The notes beneath the pieces are model-generated. The model ran no database searches. It had not been told where the DNA came from and saw only the letters and a list, made by a program, of their open reading frames with translations. This document shows, in pieces, positions 8,895-16,537 of a stretch of 64,000 bases of DNA (within the stretch, counting starts at the first letter, position 1; each line of letters opens with the position of its first letter). The stretch spans positions 1,426,001-1,490,000 of the forward strand of contig CAXXJM010000001.1 of assembly GCA_963666475.2 (NCBI GenBank). Reading direction: 5' to 3'. Origin of the DNA: JBFHIZ01 sp963666475 (GTDB taxonomy: Bacteria > Bacillota > Clostridia > Lachnospirales > Lachnospiraceae). The position numbers and the translations under genes are program-made.

Positions 8895-9001
8895 ATAAGC
8901 ATAAAAGTAGGTAATTGCGCCCTATACGCAGGTATGTATACCTGGCAACAGAACAGACTCTGTTGAATGTATATTTCAAGGAAGAAAGGAGGGATCTTGC
9001 A

Positions 9002-10306
9002 ATGGCCAATACAGCAGCACTGGCAACAGTCTATAATCATTATATGTCAACATATGCAAGCAAGACCTCTTCTCCTTATGATACACATAAGAAGAGCGAA
9101 CTTCGTCGCGTATACAATTCCATTATCAAGCAAAATTCAACAGAACCACTTGCAATCATTGATCAGAGTGATAAAACTAGAAACTTTGCAGTTGGTATCA
9201 AAGAGAGCGCACTTTCTCTTCGCAATACAATTGCGTCTATTTCGGGTATGGATATTGACTCGCTCGTAAGCAAAAGAATTGCTTCATCCTCAAATCCGGA
9301 CATCGCAACTGCAAAATATATCGGCAAAGATTCCGCAGGAACTGAAAATGTTCCTTTCACAATTGAAGTCATGGATTTAGCCGCCCCTCAGATTAATACC
9401 GGAAACTATCTTCCAGAATCAGAGATGAATTTCCGCTCTGGAACATACTCTTTTGACGTTTCAATCAATGATTTGAACTATGAATTTCAATATAGCATCA
9501 ATGAAAATGAGACAAATAAAAACGTGCAAGATCGTCTTTCGCGTTTACTCAACAATGCAAACATCGGAGTCACCTCGTACGTTAACGAAGACGGAAACGG
9601 TAATTCTGCATTAGTCATAGAATCAAAGACCACAGGTGCTACTTCTAATGGAAATCCAATTTTCTCAATCACAGATGATAAAACAAGCAAGAGAAAAGGA
9701 TCCGTTGCTTACTTTGGCCTAAATCAGACTACAACCGATTCTCGAGGAGCAACTTTCAAGCTTAACGAACAATTACAACTCACATCTGCCAATTCATTTA
9801 CTGTTGAAAAAGCTTATGAAATCACACTTGCCGGAGTTAGTCGTTTTGAAGGGGATACAGCAACCATTAACTTGAAAAAAAATTCAGATTCTTTGATCGA
9901 TAACATCCAGACACTTGCAAAAGGGTACAACCAATTTATCGAACAAACATCATCATACCTGGATTCAAATCCAAAGACCAACCGCATTCTTTCTTCAATG
10001 TCAGACATTGGCGATTTATATAAGAACGAGCTTGATTCCCTCGGAATTCTGTTTGATGATAACGGAAATATTCGCATTGATCAGAAATTACTTTCGAGTT
10101 CCGCTGAAGAAGAAGATTTAAATATGACTTTTGAATCACTTAAAAATTTCACCATGACTACATTAAACAAAATCAATCAAATTGCCCTTAACCCTATGGA
10201 GTACACAAATAAAACCATTGTGGCATATAAAAATCCTGCCAAACCTGTGCAGTCTCCATATACGCAAAGTGCTTATAGCGGAATGTTATTCAATAGTTAT
10301 TGCTAA
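9002..10306 (+). CDS. FliD-like flagellar cap/hook-associated protein (divergent second copy)
   Basis: A 434-residue protein with a degenerate FliD layout. FTIEVMDLAAPQ resembles the FliD segment LYVDQLAQTA of the canonical copy at 12657-14144. The middle is a beta-rich variable region. The C-terminus has YNQFIEQTSSYL and LGILFDDNGNIRIDQKLL, as in the FliD coiled end. The canonical N-terminal SGLDTESIV motif is missing. The ATG at 9002 follows AAAGGAGGG; an upstream reading from 8915 lacks a site. It is transcribed divergently from the ribosomal operon, carries its own promoter and ends at a strong terminator. A filament-cap or filament-associated role is inferred from similarity and neighbours only. 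Confidence 0.6.
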   Translation: MANTAALATVYNHYMSTYASKTSSPYDTHKKSELRRVYNSIIKQNSTEPLAIIDQSDKTRNFAVGIKESALSLRNTIASISGMDIDSLVSKRIASSSNPDIATAKYIGKDSAGTENVPFTIEVMDLAAPQINTGNYLPESEMNFRSGTYSFDVSINDLNYEFQYSINENETNKNVQDRLSRLLNNANIGVTSYVNEDGNGNSALVIESKTTGATSNGNPIFSITDDKTSKRKGSVAYFGLNQTTTDSRGATFKLNEQLQLTSANSFTVEKAYEITLAGVSRFEGDTATINLKKNSDSLIDNIQTLAKGYNQFIEQTSSYLDSNPKTNRILSSMSDIGDLYKNELDSLGILFDDNGNIRIDQKLLSSSAEEEDLNMTFESLKNFTMTTLNKINQIALNPMEYTNKTIVAYKNPAKPVQSPYTQSAYSGMLFNSYC

Positions 10307-10310
10307 CTAA

Positions 10311-10346
10311 AAAGTGCTTGTCTAAATACGACAGGCACTTTTTTTA
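10311..10346 (+). terminator. Intrinsic terminator after the FliD-like gene
   Basis: AGTGCTTGTC / GACAGGCACT (10313-10339) is followed by seven T. It lies between the FliD-like gene and the glycosyltransferase start at 10372, so the latter depends on read-through or a weak promoter of its own. Confidence 0.85.
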
Positions 10347-10371
10347 TGAAAAGTATTTGATGAGGAAACTT

Positions 10372-11436
10372 ATGACAAATGTATCGATTTGTATAATCGG
10401 GAAAAACGAAGAAAAAAATATTGAAAACTGTCTTAAATCAATCCCAAAAGAGGAATTTGAAATCATCTATGTTGACACAGGGTCAACCGACAAAACAGTT
10501 GCGTTAGCGGAAAAATATACAGACAACATCTTTCACTTTAAATGGATCGATGATTTCAGTGCTGCTCGAAACTTCTCCTTACAGCAGGCTTCAAATGATT
10601 GGATACTTGTACTTGACTGTGACGAATCAATTACAGAATGCAATGTGTTGCAAATTCAGCAATTCACATCTTCTAACCCAACCGATGTCGGCCTTATTTT
10701 CCGAACAAACGTAACTGGAGAAGAAGAAACCTCAAATATTTCTTACGATTTGGTAAAACGTTTATTTAATCGCAAACATTATCATTACGAGGGCACAATC
10801 CACGAACAAGTTGTATCAAACAATGATTCCGAAGGAACCACCAAAACAATCCCACTCAATCTGTACCACACGGGATATATCGGAACCATAGAAGAACGCG
10901 AATCAAAAGCGCTTCGGAACATTGAATTATTAAAGAAAGCGCTTGATAACAATCCCGATGACCCATATTACTTATTCCAACTAGGTCAAAGTTATTATTT
11001 TCTTGAAAAATACGAAGAGTCCATTCCTTACTTTTCAAAGGCGCTCACATATGATGTCGATCCGAAAGCACAATATGTCAAATTACTCGTTGTTTCTTAT
11101 GGATACTCCCTTGCGAACTGCGGTCTCACCAGTGACGCAATTGCCATCGCCGAAGAAGTTTATTCCTATTTTTCAAATTATGCAGACTTTGTTTTTTTAT
11201 GTGGATATCTCTATATGATTACAGGACCATGGCAAAAGGCTGTCACCCAATTCAAAAAATGCATTTCTTTGGAAGACAAAAATTCCGACGTAATCACACC
11301 TGCACGCTATAACCTCGGATGTATTTTTGAGGTAGTTGGTGATCTAAAATCAGCGCTCGACTACTTTCTGCTAGTTCCTGATTTTAAAGACAGCAAAGCT
11401 CATATTACTAAATTGAAATCATTACCACCAGCTTAG
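10372..11436 (+). CDS. GT2-family glycosyltransferase with TPR repeats
   Basis: A 354-residue protein. The GT-A domain (about residues 1-200) starts VSICIIGKNEEKNIENCLKS, continues with IYVDTGSTDKT and carries the DxD-type nucleotide-sugar site LVLDCDE. The HYEGTIHEQV motif is typical of TPR-linked family 2 enzymes. From about residue 190 helical TPR-like repeats follow (PYYLFQLGQSYYFLEKYEES; ARYNLGCIFEVVGD). GAGG precedes the ATG at 10372. Its place beside flagellar genes suggests flagellin O-glycosylation, but substrate and sugar are unknown. The last codons and the stop lie inside a perfect hairpin (11424-11444), so the original C-terminus may have been replaced. Confidence 0.8.
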   Translation: MTNVSICIIGKNEEKNIENCLKSIPKEEFEIIYVDTGSTDKTVALAEKYTDNIFHFKWIDDFSAARNFSLQQASNDWILVLDCDESITECNVLQIQQFTSSNPTDVGLIFRTNVTGEEETSNISYDLVKRLFNRKHYHYEGTIHEQVVSNNDSEGTTKTIPLNLYHTGYIGTIEERESKALRNIELLKKALDNNPDDPYYLFQLGQSYYFLEKYEESIPYFSKALTYDVDPKAQYVKLLVVSYGYSLANCGLTSDAIAIAEEVYSYFSNYADFVFLCGYLYMITGPWQKAVTQFKKCISLEDKNSDVITPARYNLGCIFEVVGDLKSALDYFLLVPDFKDSKAHITKLKSLPPA

Positions 11437-11719
11437 CTGGTGGTTTGCTCTGCGGCTATAAGCCGCTGTTCCCTGCTTTCCTCTAAAGAGGCTCTGAAAA
11501 GTTCGCCTTCCACACTCCTTATATAGACATTGGATAATTATCACTATTACATAACTATTTTGTCCAAACAATATATTTAAAGGCCTTCTCCACCCTTTCA
11601 ACCAAGTGTTTTGGACAAATATTTAAAAAATGAGAACATTTATCCAATTTTATCCTGTATCCTAGATTTTTTGATGCTTAAAGTTAAAGCTAGTTGGGAA
11701 CACACCTGCATAGCAGGTG
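11424..11719. mobile_element. Possible non-coding IS200/IS605-type relic bounded by hairpins
   Basis: The gap of about 345 bases between the glycosyltransferase and the fliT-like gene has no gene. It opens with a perfect hairpin (ACCACCAGC TTA GCTGGTGGT, 11424-11444), then a second (GCGGCT ATA AGCCGC, 11452-11466), and ends with a third (CACCTGC ATA GCAGGTG, 11703-11719). Imperfect terminal hairpins without inverted terminal repeats are typical of single-strand IS200/IS605 elements, and TTAC, a target used by some members, touches the left hairpin. No transposase or TnpB remains. The left hairpin could equally be the terminator of the upstream gene. Confidence 0.35.
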
Positions 11720-11740
11720 GTTTATTGTAATCTTGGTTAC

Positions 11741-11779
11741 AACAAAAATAAAAAGAAGAAGACCTGTCTTCTTCTTTTT
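11741..11779 (-). terminator. Intrinsic terminator after the flagellar operon
   Basis: On the minus strand AAAAAGAAGAAGAC / GTCTTCTTCTTTTT (11750-11779) with a two-base loop continues into ATTTTT. It lies directly after the fliT-like stop. Confidence 0.82.
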
Positions 11780-11782
11780 ACA

Positions 11783-12256
11783 CTATTTATGCTGATCCAT
11801 AAACTGTGGGTCAACATAATTCGTCCGATTCATATTTAAATAATAGTCTAAAGAAGCTTTCGAAGCTTTCCTTGCTGTTTTATTCTTTTTTCGTTCTTCA
11901 AAAAATGCTTTCTCAACAGCAACTTTATTTCTAGCTTCCTCAGCCTGAATCGTAACGCTTAAATCTGTAATTTTTGATATCAAAACTTTCATCTGAGCTA
12001 TTTCAGCATGATATTCATCTTTATGTTCCATAAGTTCCACACGTATACGATTATAAATTTGATCAAATCCACCATCCAACTGGTTCAAACGCTCAATCAG
12101 TAGCCCTTTCGCTTCTGTATTCGCGTCAAAATCCTTTGCTTCAAAAGGGACTTTTTTCGCAAGTTCAGCCTGTTCATTGTTTTTCAAATGAATCTCTTCA
12201 AGAATCTGTATTTTACTTTCCAAGCTTTTAATCAATACATCAACGTAACTTTGCAT
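11783..12256 (-). CDS. FliT/FlgN-like flagellar chaperone candidate
   Basis: A 157-residue, largely helical and charged protein with no membrane segment. The N-terminal half (SYVDVLIKSLESKIQILEEI) looks like the long helices of flagellar export chaperones, and the C-terminus ends with a basic stretch (ERKKNKTARKASKASLDYYL). It directly follows fliS, where FliT sits in many flagellar operons, so a cap-protein chaperone is a reasonable inference. Sequence similarity alone would not prove it. GGAG lies before the ATG at 12256; a GTG at 12271 that touches the fliS stop is an alternative. Confidence 0.55.
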   Translation of the reverse strand: MQSYVDVLIKSLESKIQILEEIHLKNNEQAELAKKVPFEAKDFDANTEAKGLLIERLNQLDGGFDQIYNRIRVELMEHKDEYHAEIAQMKVLISKITDLSVTIQAEEARNKVAVEKAFFEERKKNKTARKASKASLDYYLNMNRTNYVDPQFMDQHK

Positions 12257-12271
12257 CTCTTCTCCATCCAC

Positions 12272-12643
12272 CTATGCAGGTGCTTTCATAACTTCTTTCC
12301 ATGTGTCCCGAAGAGTTCGTAAATGTTTCAAAACTTCCTCAAGGATTTCCGGGTCTTTTCTTATATTGGCCTCAACCAATCGCTCTGATAAATACATATA
12401 TATTCTTTCAAAATCCTGTGCTACCGGATACGACATGTCTAACGTCATTCGAAATTCATCAATAATTCTCTGCACTTTGACGATATTTATATGTGCTTTC
12501 TCCGTCTCTTTATTTGCAATTGATACTACTGCAATATTTGCAAACTTAATTGCGCCTTCATACAACATGAGGGTAAGCTCTTTGGGCGAAGCTGTTAACA
12601 CCTTATTATTACTATAATTTGCGTATGGATTTTTTGCAACCAT
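12272..12643 (-). CDS. fliS: Flagellar export chaperone FliS
   Basis: A 123-residue four-helix chaperone that holds flagellin unfolded for export and, in B. subtilis, supports FliW release. The family start is clear: NPYANYSNNKVLTASPKELT followed by LMLYEGAIKFANIAV. The C-terminal helix carries LKHLRTLRDTWKEV. It sits 13 bases after fliD and ahead of the fliT-like gene in the flaG-fliD-fliS unit, with AGGAGGAAGAT before the ATG. Confidence 0.95.
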   Translation of the reverse strand: MVAKNPYANYSNNKVLTASPKELTLMLYEGAIKFANIAVVSIANKETEKAHINIVKVQRIIDEFRMTLDMSYPVAQDFERIYMYLSERLVEANIRKDPEILEEVLKHLRTLRDTWKEVMKAPA

Positions 12644-12656
12644 ATCTTCCTCCTAA

Positions 12657-14144
12657 TTATGACCCTAATAGACTTGTTACGGCATCTGTATTTGACTGCA
12701 ATTTAGCCAAAGCCACTTCCATTGCCGAAAATTTTGCATAGTATTTATCTTCGTAATCCGCCAACTCAATTTCATACTCTGCAATTTTTGATGTATAATC
12801 ACTATATTCACTTTGCATTTGCAAGTCATTATATACTGTAAACGAACTACTAAGTTCTGTTCTTGCCATAGCACTATTCATCTGCGAATATAGACTTCTC
12901 GTAAATTCCGTAAAAAAGGATGTGACTTTTTCTGGATCCGAAGCAATCAAAGCACTCAGTTTATCCGTATTTCCCGATGTATAATCATCATCATCATTTC
13001 CATCAATATGCAGAGCATTTTTTTCAAACTCTTCCGAATCGAAATAGCTAATTGTGCCTATTCCAAAATCGCTAAGATATAAGCTTTCTCCACCGATTTC
13101 AAGCGGTTGCATCGTTACTGATTTCATAATTCCTGAAAACGTACCAAGGACATCATCACTTTTCAATAAAGCCGATTTAATTTTTTCATCCCACTCTGCT
13201 ATTTCGTCCTCACTCATGCTATCTTTTTGCTCATCTGTAAGCATATTGTATTTTGCAGCAGAATCAGCACCATACAGAGCATCCATTTCGTTGATTAGTT
13301 CCGAATATCCAGATACAAATTCTTTGATCATATCATAAATTCCAGATGTGTCATTGGCCGTTGACAAAGTTACTTCCTCAGTTGATTCTTCCAATGCAGT
13401 GATTGTTAATCCATTGATTGTAAATGTATTTGTATCAGCAGTAAACTCCACACCATTCAGACGAATGACAGCATCTTTTGCATCTATTTTCGTTGCATCC
13501 ACCGCTGAAGTATCCAGTCCTAAAGCATCCATCATATTTCCTGTTGATGAAATCGTAAAATCATTTGCTGCACCTGTCTCTTTCGAACTTATAAAAAATC
13601 TTTGATTACCTTCGTCAAAATTTGCATTCAAACCAAGCTCCTGCAATTTGGATACAAAGTCTCCAATCGTCGAATTCGAGTCCAACGCAAGCTCCGTAAC
13701 CGTTCCATCTATTGTAACCGAAATCGTACCCGATGCAGGATCCCCCAAAGAATCCTTAAGATCCGAGAGCAAAGTATCGCTCGTATATGAACCACCCAAG
13801 TCCGATCCTGTTAGATACGCAGTTTGCGCCAATTGATCCACGTATAACTTTTGAGTTCCATTTACAGCCGTCGCTCCCGTTACTACAGAAGCAACCGAGC
13901 CACTTGATACACTTGTAGTTTTTTGAAGATATGCATCACCATATTTCATTTTACTCATGGTTCCATTGAAAAATTTATTTACCTTTGTATTCAAGGTTTT
14001 CCATGCATCTTGTTTCCACGAAAGTTTTTTTTGTGCTAATTTTGCAGTCTCAAGTTTCGTGCTTTTCGCTGATACAAGCGCCTGCACAATACTTTCTGTA
14101 TCAAGCCCAGAATTGAGTCCTGAGATTTTTATTCCATTTGACAT
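12657..14144 (-). CDS. fliD: Flagellar filament capping protein FliD
   Basis: A 495-residue hook-associated protein 2 that caps the filament tip and folds incoming flagellin. The N-terminal MSNGIKISGLNSGLDTESIV is canonical and is followed by a coiled segment and LYVDQLAQTAYLTGSDL. The C-terminal domain ends with a long helix (YTSKIAEYEIELADYEDKYY) and KLQSNTDAVTSLL. AGGAGGG precedes the ATG. It lies between flaG and fliS and is presumably transcribed from the sigma-28-type promoter ahead of flaG. A second, divergent FliD-like gene lies at 9002-10306. Confidence 0.95.
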   Translation of the reverse strand: MSNGIKISGLNSGLDTESIVQALVSAKSTKLETAKLAQKKLSWKQDAWKTLNTKVNKFFNGTMSKMKYGDAYLQKTTSVSSGSVASVVTGATAVNGTQKLYVDQLAQTAYLTGSDLGGSYTSDTLLSDLKDSLGDPASGTISVTIDGTVTELALDSNSTIGDFVSKLQELGLNANFDEGNQRFFISSKETGAANDFTISSTGNMMDALGLDTSAVDATKIDAKDAVIRLNGVEFTADTNTFTINGLTITALEESTEEVTLSTANDTSGIYDMIKEFVSGYSELINEMDALYGADSAAKYNMLTDEQKDSMSEDEIAEWDEKIKSALLKSDDVLGTFSGIMKSVTMQPLEIGGESLYLSDFGIGTISYFDSEEFEKNALHIDGNDDDDYTSGNTDKLSALIASDPEKVTSFFTEFTRSLYSQMNSAMARTELSSSFTVYNDLQMQSEYSDYTSKIAEYEIELADYEDKYYAKFSAMEVALAKLQSNTDAVTSLLGS

Positions 14145-14155
14145 AGGAATCCCTC

Positions 14156-14581
14156 CTAACGTTTCTCATCCACCAGAATACCAGCTAATTCCCAGACCTT
14201 TTCAATCATATCAAGAGTCTTTTCCGGTGGCAGTTCTTTAATCACTTCTTTTGTTTCTCGATCAACAATTTTTATCGTGACTCGATTTGTCCCCTCATGA
14301 ATTCCAAACAGAGCTTCCGTGCTTCCCATCTTTTTATTCATCGTCTCAACCGCTTTTCGTATCCTGGATTCTGTCTGTTTCCCGGTTTCCTGCTCTTTTG
14401 AATTGCCATCTTTTGCAGTATTTTGGGCGCTTGCAACAGCAGCAGTTGTATTATCAACCATCGGCTGAACAGAATTTTCTGTTATTTGTACAGATGATTT
14501 CTCCGAAGCGCTAGATGTTGTTGGTTTTACAATTGGTTGTGCTTGCACACTCATAATACTTCCCATTGGTTCTATTGTCAT
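14156..14581 (-). CDS. flaG: FlaG family flagellar protein
   Basis: A 141-residue protein. The C-terminal FlaG domain is recognisable: EGTNRVTIKIVDRETKEVIKELPPEKTLDMIEKVWELAGILVDEKR, quoted here only as a landmark from GTNRVTIK to LAGILVDEKR. The N-terminal half is low-complexity, rich in Ser, Thr, Gln and Val, as usual. FlaG affects filament length in several bacteria. GGAGGTGA lies 5 bases before the ATG at 14581; an upstream ATG at 14611 has no site. It heads the flaG-fliD-fliS-fliT-like unit, 11 bases before fliD. Confidence 0.88.
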   Translation of the reverse strand: MTIEPMGSIMSVQAQPIVKPTTSSASEKSSVQITENSVQPMVDNTTAAVASAQNTAKDGNSKEQETGKQTESRIRKAVETMNKKMGSTEALFGIHEGTNRVTIKIVDRETKEVIKELPPEKTLDMIEKVWELAGILVDEKR

Positions 14582-14666
14582 TCTTGTCACCTCCATGTGA
14601 ACAACATGCATATTCTCATTTCAATCAAATTGTTTTTTACTATATTTCTATCATCAACTACCTTGT

Positions 14667-14694
14667 ATATCGTCACGAAATAAAAAATAGTTAA
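14667..14694 (-). promoter_or_regulatory. Sigma-28-type promoter for flaG-fliD-fliS
   Basis: On the minus strand TTAA (14691-14694), 16 bases, then GACGATAT (14667-14674). The -10 matches the GCCGATAT consensus at seven of eight positions. Confidence 0.6.
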
Positions 14695-14709
14695 TAGTTC
14701 CTTCTTGCT

Positions 14710-14748
14710 TTTTGTAATATGTCGAAAACTTTCAACATATTACAAAAA
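14710..14748. repeat. Inverted repeat between hag and flaG
   Basis: CTTTTTGTAATATG and CATATTACAAAAAG form a near-perfect AT-rich inverted repeat with a 14-base loop. It overlaps the T-tract of the hag terminator and ends just before the flaG promoter. It may add a second stop to hag transcription on the minus strand. Confidence 0.6.
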
Positions 14749-14770
14749 GGACTGGCAAATGCCAGTCCTT
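14744..14770 (-). terminator. Intrinsic terminator after hag
   Basis: On the minus strand AAGGACTGGC / GCCAGTCCTT (14747-14770, loop ATTT) is followed by TTTTTG. It lies 26 bases after the flagellin stop. Confidence 0.88.
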
Positions 14771-14795
14771 AAGGTAGTTGTACAGTCTTAAAATA

Positions 14796-15611
14796 CTACT
14801 GAAGCAATGACAATACTCCCTGATTAGCCTGGTTAGCCTGAGCAAGCATAGCTTGACCAGCCTGCATAAGAATATTGTTGTTCGAGTATTTAACCATCTC
14901 TTCTGCCATATCAGTATCACGAATTGCAGACTCAGCTGATGTTGTATTTTCTACAACGTTATCTAAGTTCTTAATGGTGTGCTCTAAACGGTTCTGAATT
15001 GCTCCTAAATCGGAACGTTGTGATGATACACTTTGTAATGCTGATTTGATAGAATCAATAGCCAAATTAGCATTTGAAGCGTCAGCTCCAGATACATCTA
15101 CTGTGTCAACACCAATTGTTGCAGAATCCATACCAGCAATAGAGATTGCGATAGTCTGTCCATTTTCTGATCCAACCTGAAGATTAGTATCAAATGTTCC
15201 ATCAAGCAAATCTTGTTCATTGAAAGTAGTAGTAGTTGCTACTCTATCAATTTCTTCGATTAAAGCTGAAACTTCAGAATTGATATAGTCACGGTCAGTT
15301 GATGTCATTGTACCATTTGCAGATTTAACAGCAAGTTCATTCATACGTTGTAACATATCATGAACTTCGCTTAAAGCACCTTCTGCTGTTTGTACTAATG
15401 AGATACCATCCTGTGAATTTGAACTTGCCTGTGTAAGACCACGAATCTGTCTACGCATTTTTTCTGAAATCGCAAGTCCTGCTGCATCGTCTGCTGCACG
15501 GTTGATTTTGTAACCTGATGATAATTTTTCTGTTGATTTTGCCTGAGATGATGTGGTTACTCCTAAGTTTCTGTTAGCGTTCATCGCTGTAATGTTGTGT
15601 TGTACTACCAT
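14796..15611 (-). CDS. hag: Flagellin
   Basis: A 271-residue flagellin, the filament subunit. The conserved N-terminal D0/D1 helices are present (VVQHNITAMNANRNLG; SGYKINRAADDAAGLAISEK; RMNELAVKSANGT), as is the C-terminal D0 helix ending ILMQAGQAMLAQANQANQGV. The central variable domain is short, giving a small flagellin as in B. subtilis. AAGGAGG precedes the ATG at 15611. It is monocistronic: a sigma-28 promoter lies at 15748-15774 and a terminator follows. The leader carries a CsrA-type hairpin, so translation is probably controlled by CsrA and FliW from the next genes upstream. Confidence 0.97.
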   Translation of the reverse strand: MVVQHNITAMNANRNLGVTTSSQAKSTEKLSSGYKINRAADDAAGLAISEKMRRQIRGLTQASSNSQDGISLVQTAEGALSEVHDMLQRMNELAVKSANGTMTSTDRDYINSEVSALIEEIDRVATTTTFNEQDLLDGTFDTNLQVGSENGQTIAISIAGMDSATIGVDTVDVSGADASNANLAIDSIKSALQSVSSQRSDLGAIQNRLEHTIKNLDNVVENTTSAESAIRDTDMAEEMVKYSNNNILMQAGQAMLAQANQANQGVLSLLQ

Positions 15612-15620
15612 AGTTTTTTC

Positions 15621-15649
15621 CTCCTTGAATTAACGGCGGCATCCTTGCC
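15621..15649 (-). promoter_or_regulatory. CsrA binding sites in the hag leader
   Basis: On the minus strand GGCAAGGATGCC (15638-15649) forms a small hairpin with AGGA in the loop, the classical high-affinity CsrA site. A second AAGGA is the hag Shine-Dalgarno itself (15622-15626). A third, ACGGA, lies further upstream at 15683-15687. Confidence 0.7.
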
Positions 15650-15747
15650 ACACGTGTGATAATCAATACACGAACCATGCTGTCCGTTCTTGATCATAAT
15701 TTGATATTATTCTAAATAATTATCAAGTAATTATTTACTTATACATT

Positions 15748-15774
15748 ATATCGGATAAGTCTTTCATTACTTAA
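15748..15774 (-). promoter_or_regulatory. Sigma-28-type promoter for hag
   Basis: On the minus strand TTAA (15771-15774), 15 bases, then TCCGATAT (15748-15755), close to the TAAA-N15-GCCGATAT consensus. It leaves a leader of about 130 bases before flagellin. Confidence 0.78.
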
Positions 15775-15816
15775 TAGTTATTTGAAAACTTTTTTAATTT
15801 ATTTGTATTCAATTTT

Positions 15817-16035
15817 TTATTGAAACAAATCTTTCAAAGCGGTGATTGCATCTTCACTTGCAGCTTCTTTATTTTCTTCCTGAATCTGTACATATACCTC
15901 TTTACGATAGACAGGAATTTCTCGCGGAGCAGAAATGCCAAGCTTAACCTGATCTCCTTTTACTTCCAATACAGTAATCTCAATGTTATTGTTGATTACT
16001 AATGCTTCGTTCTTTTTTCTGGTAAGTGCTAACAT
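15817..16035 (-). CDS. csrA: Carbon storage regulator CsrA
   Basis: A 72-residue dimeric RNA-binding repressor of translation. It begins MLALTRKKNEALVINNNIEI and carries the conserved GDQVKLGISAPREIPVYRKE core, including the Arg used for RNA contact. The start overlaps the fliW end by 7 bases, so translation is coupled. In B. subtilis FliW titrates CsrA until flagellin accumulates. The gene order here and the hairpin site in the hag leader indicate the same circuit. Confidence 0.97.
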   Translation of the reverse strand: MLALTRKKNEALVINNNIEITVLEVKGDQVKLGISAPREIPVYRKEVYVQIQEENKEAASEDAITALKDLFQ

Positions 16036-16499
16036 TTCCCCTCACCTTCTTTCCGCTTTTTATCCAAAATATCATAGATTGGAAACCTGACTTCGTATTG
16101 TCCACCTTCTACAATCACTTGAGCTGCTTTACGATTATCAGCATTGATAATCATTGGACCACTCAAATTTACAGTCATTTTTTTTATATCCTTTGGAATT
16201 GTTACCGTAACAAGAACCAAAAGATCTTCCATGCTTTTAATAGCCAGTGGTTTCAACAACTCATCATCCACATCTGGATTATATCCCTCAGCTACATATA
16301 AAGGATCCATTACCGGCATTGCAAACGTTGGCTCTTCAATTGACTGCAACCAGTGGATTCCAACCTTATTTCCTTTTTCTTCATCATGAATCAATGTAAA
16401 ATGAACCAACTCTGAAAAACCAATAATTCCTTTTTCAAAGGTAATGATTTTCTCATCATCCACTTCAATTTCTCCAAAATTCCTTGTGCTAATTTTCAT
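16029..16499 (-). CDS. fliW: Flagellar assembly factor FliW
   Basis: A 156-residue beta-barrel protein that binds CsrA allosterically and also binds flagellin, linking secretion to flagellin synthesis. Family features are KISTRNFGEIEVDDEKIITF, GIIGFSELVHFTLI and FAMPVMDPLYV. GGGAG lies 6 bases before the ATG at 16499; an earlier ATG at 16511 is possible. It overlaps csrA and lies downstream of flgL in the flgM-to-csrA unit. Confidence 0.95.
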   Translation of the reverse strand: MKISTRNFGEIEVDDEKIITFEKGIIGFSELVHFTLIHDEEKGNKVGIHWLQSIEEPTFAMPVMDPLYVAEGYNPDVDDELLKPLAIKSMEDLLVLVTVTIPKDIKKMTVNLSGPMIINADNRKAAQVIVEGGQYEVRFPIYDILDKKRKEGEGKC

Positions 16500-16537
16500 G
16501 TCTGCTCCCATTCCCCGAATCCTTTCGGTAATAATTA

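Larger units (their letters stand above)
8584..9001. other. Divergent promoter region between rpmG and the FliD-like gene
   Basis: This 418-base gap holds no convincing gene. It contains the rpmG operon promoter (minus) and the promoter of the FliD-like gene (plus), described separately. The short readings across it lack ribosome binding sites and resemble no protein. Confidence 0.7.
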
